DNA of 64,000 nucleotides from Elysia crispata (taxonomy: Eukaryota; Mollusca; Gastropoda; Plakobranchidae): assembly GCA_033675545.1 (NCBI GenBank), contig JAWDGP010000540.1, positions 443,501 to 507,500 of the forward strand. The letters are read 5' to 3'. The position numbers and the translations under genes were made by a program. Shown here piece by piece: positions 62,575 to 64,000 of the stretch. A model generated the notes under the pieces. The model worked only from the letters and a program-made list of their open reading frames with translations. It was not told the DNA's origin and did not search any database. Position 1 is the first letter of the stretch, and every line of letters starts with the position of its first letter.

Positions 62575-64000
62575 TGTAATTATTTTATTGGCTCAGTGAG
62601 CCACACACAGTGTCATTATCTTATTGGTTCAGTACGTGGCACACTATGTCATTATTTTATTGGTTCAGTGCGCGGCACACTATGTCATTATTTTATTGGT
62701 TCAGTGCTCGGCACACTATGTCATTATTTTATTGGTTCAGTGCTCGGCACACTATGTCATTATTTTATTGGTTCAGTGCGCGGCACACTATGTCATTATT
62801 TTATTGGTTCAGTTCGCGGCACACTATGTCATTATTTTATTGGTTCAGTGCGCGGCACACTATGTCATTATTTTATTGGTTCAGTTGGCGGCACACTATG
62901 TCATTATTTTATTGGTTTAGTGCGCGGCACACTATGTCATTATTTTATTGGTTCAGTGCTCGGCACACTATGTCATTATTTCATTGGTTCAGTTCGCGGC
63001 ACGCTATGTCATTATTTTATTGGTTCAGTGCGTGGCACTCTATGTCATTATTTTATTGGTTCAGTTGGCGGCACACTATGTCATTATTTTATTGGTTCAG
63101 TGCGCGGCACACTATGTCTTATTTTATTGGTTCAGTGCTCGGCACACTATGTCATTATTTTATTGGTTCAGTGCGCGGCACACTATGTCATTATTTTATT
63201 GGTTCAGTGCGCGGCACACTATGTCATTATTTTATTGGTTCAGTGCGCGGCACACTATGTCATTATTTTATTGGTTCAGTGCGCGGCACACTATGTCATT
63301 ATTTTATTGGTTCAGTGCGCGGCACACTATGTCTTATTTTATTGGTTCACTGCGCGGCACACTATGTCATTATTTTATTGGTTCACTGCACGGAAAGCTA
63401 TGTCATTATTTTATTGGCTCACTGCACGGAAAGCTATGTCATTATTTTATTGGCTCACTACACGGAAAGCTATGTCATTATTTTATTGGTTCAATACACG
63501 GAAAGGTATGTCATTATTTTATTGGCTCAGTACACGGAAAGCTATGTCATTATTTTATTGGTTCAATACACGGAAAGCTATGTCATTATTTTATTGGTTC
63601 AATACACGGAAAGGTATGTCATGGTTTTATTGGTTCAGTTCGCGGCACACTATGTCATTATTTTATTGGCTCACTGCACGGAATGCTATGTCATTATTTT
63701 ATTGGTTCAATATACGGAAAGGTATGTCATTATTTTATTGGCTCAGTACACGGAAAACTATGTCATTATTTTATTGGTTCAATACACGGAAAGGTATGTC
63801 ATTATTTTATTGGCTCAGTACACGGAAAGCTATGTTATTATTTTATTGGCTCACTGCACGGAAAACTATGTCATTATTTTATTGGTTCAATACACGGAAA
63901 GCTATGTCATTATTTTATTGGCTCACTGCACGGAAAGCTATGTCATTATTTTATTGGCTCACTACACGGAAAGCTATGTCATTATTTTTTTGGTTCAATA
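62575..64000. repeat. 36-bp minisatellite with CCAAT boxes, runs off the window
   Basis: About 39 copies of a 36-bp unit (attttattggttcagtgcgc, then ggcacactatgtcatt). Every unit contains ATTGG, a CCAAT box on the minus strand. Up to about 63385 the variable core is mostly gcgcggcacac; beyond it most units read acacggaaagc. Because 36 is divisible by three, long open readings (HYVIILLVQ) appear and should not be annotated. A weak relic of the unit is visible at about 62437. Confidence 0.95.

Noticed and set aside
62624-62920. 98-codon ORF of repeated AHYVIILLVQ
   Set aside because: Reading of the 36-bp minisatellite; monomer length divisible by three.

Overview
This is an AT-rich, intron-rich animal nuclear window with no bacterial features. 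Long (GA)n/(CT)n and trinucleotide arrays, a Penelope-like element, LINE fragments, THAP and ZSWIM-like relics and an expanded-type M13 peptidase together suggest a mollusc, probably a gastropod. That assignment is inference, not proof.

Layout. 0-7.7 kb: relics of a THAP-domain gene and a ZSWIM-like gene, among duplicated GA microsatellites and one LINE 3' end. 7.7-16.7 kb: a 9 kb palindromic element. Two inverted arms of about 0.8 kb, each carrying a small zinc-ribbon ORF, flank about 7.1 kb of minisatellite built from 54-55 bp and 93 bp units. 16.8-25.5 kb: a repeat-rich graveyard with a transposase-like relic, two more copies of the LINE, a Penelope-like fragment, (CTA)n arrays, an orphan exon resembling a class C (GABA-B type) receptor, and two unassigned exon candidates.

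26.3-34.9 kb, plus strand: a complete-looking myeloid leukemia factor (MLF) gene with five coding exons and a possible optional 24-nt microexon. Its first intron holds a LINE 3' end and a 1.46 kb DNA transposon with terminal inverted repeats and a 7-bp target duplication. 34.9-40.0 kb is a gene-poor interval between two convergent genes.

40.3-62.3 kb, minus strand: a neprilysin-family (M13) gene for which I can place 21 exons with compatible splice phases, from the membrane-anchor exon to the stop. The start-codon exon is not seen. Its zinc-binding and catalytic motifs are replaced: HExxH reads HHVSQ and the GENIAD glutamate is absent. It therefore looks like a pseudopeptidase under coding constraint. 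Its introns hold a 43-bp minisatellite, an (ACT)n array and other repeats. Two exons end in tandem-duplicated splice donors. 62.57-64.0 kb: a 36-bp minisatellite with CCAAT boxes that runs off the window.

No operon-like grouping, CRISPR array or confident tRNA/rRNA gene was seen. All exon calls come from reading the sequence; none was checked against RNA or databases.
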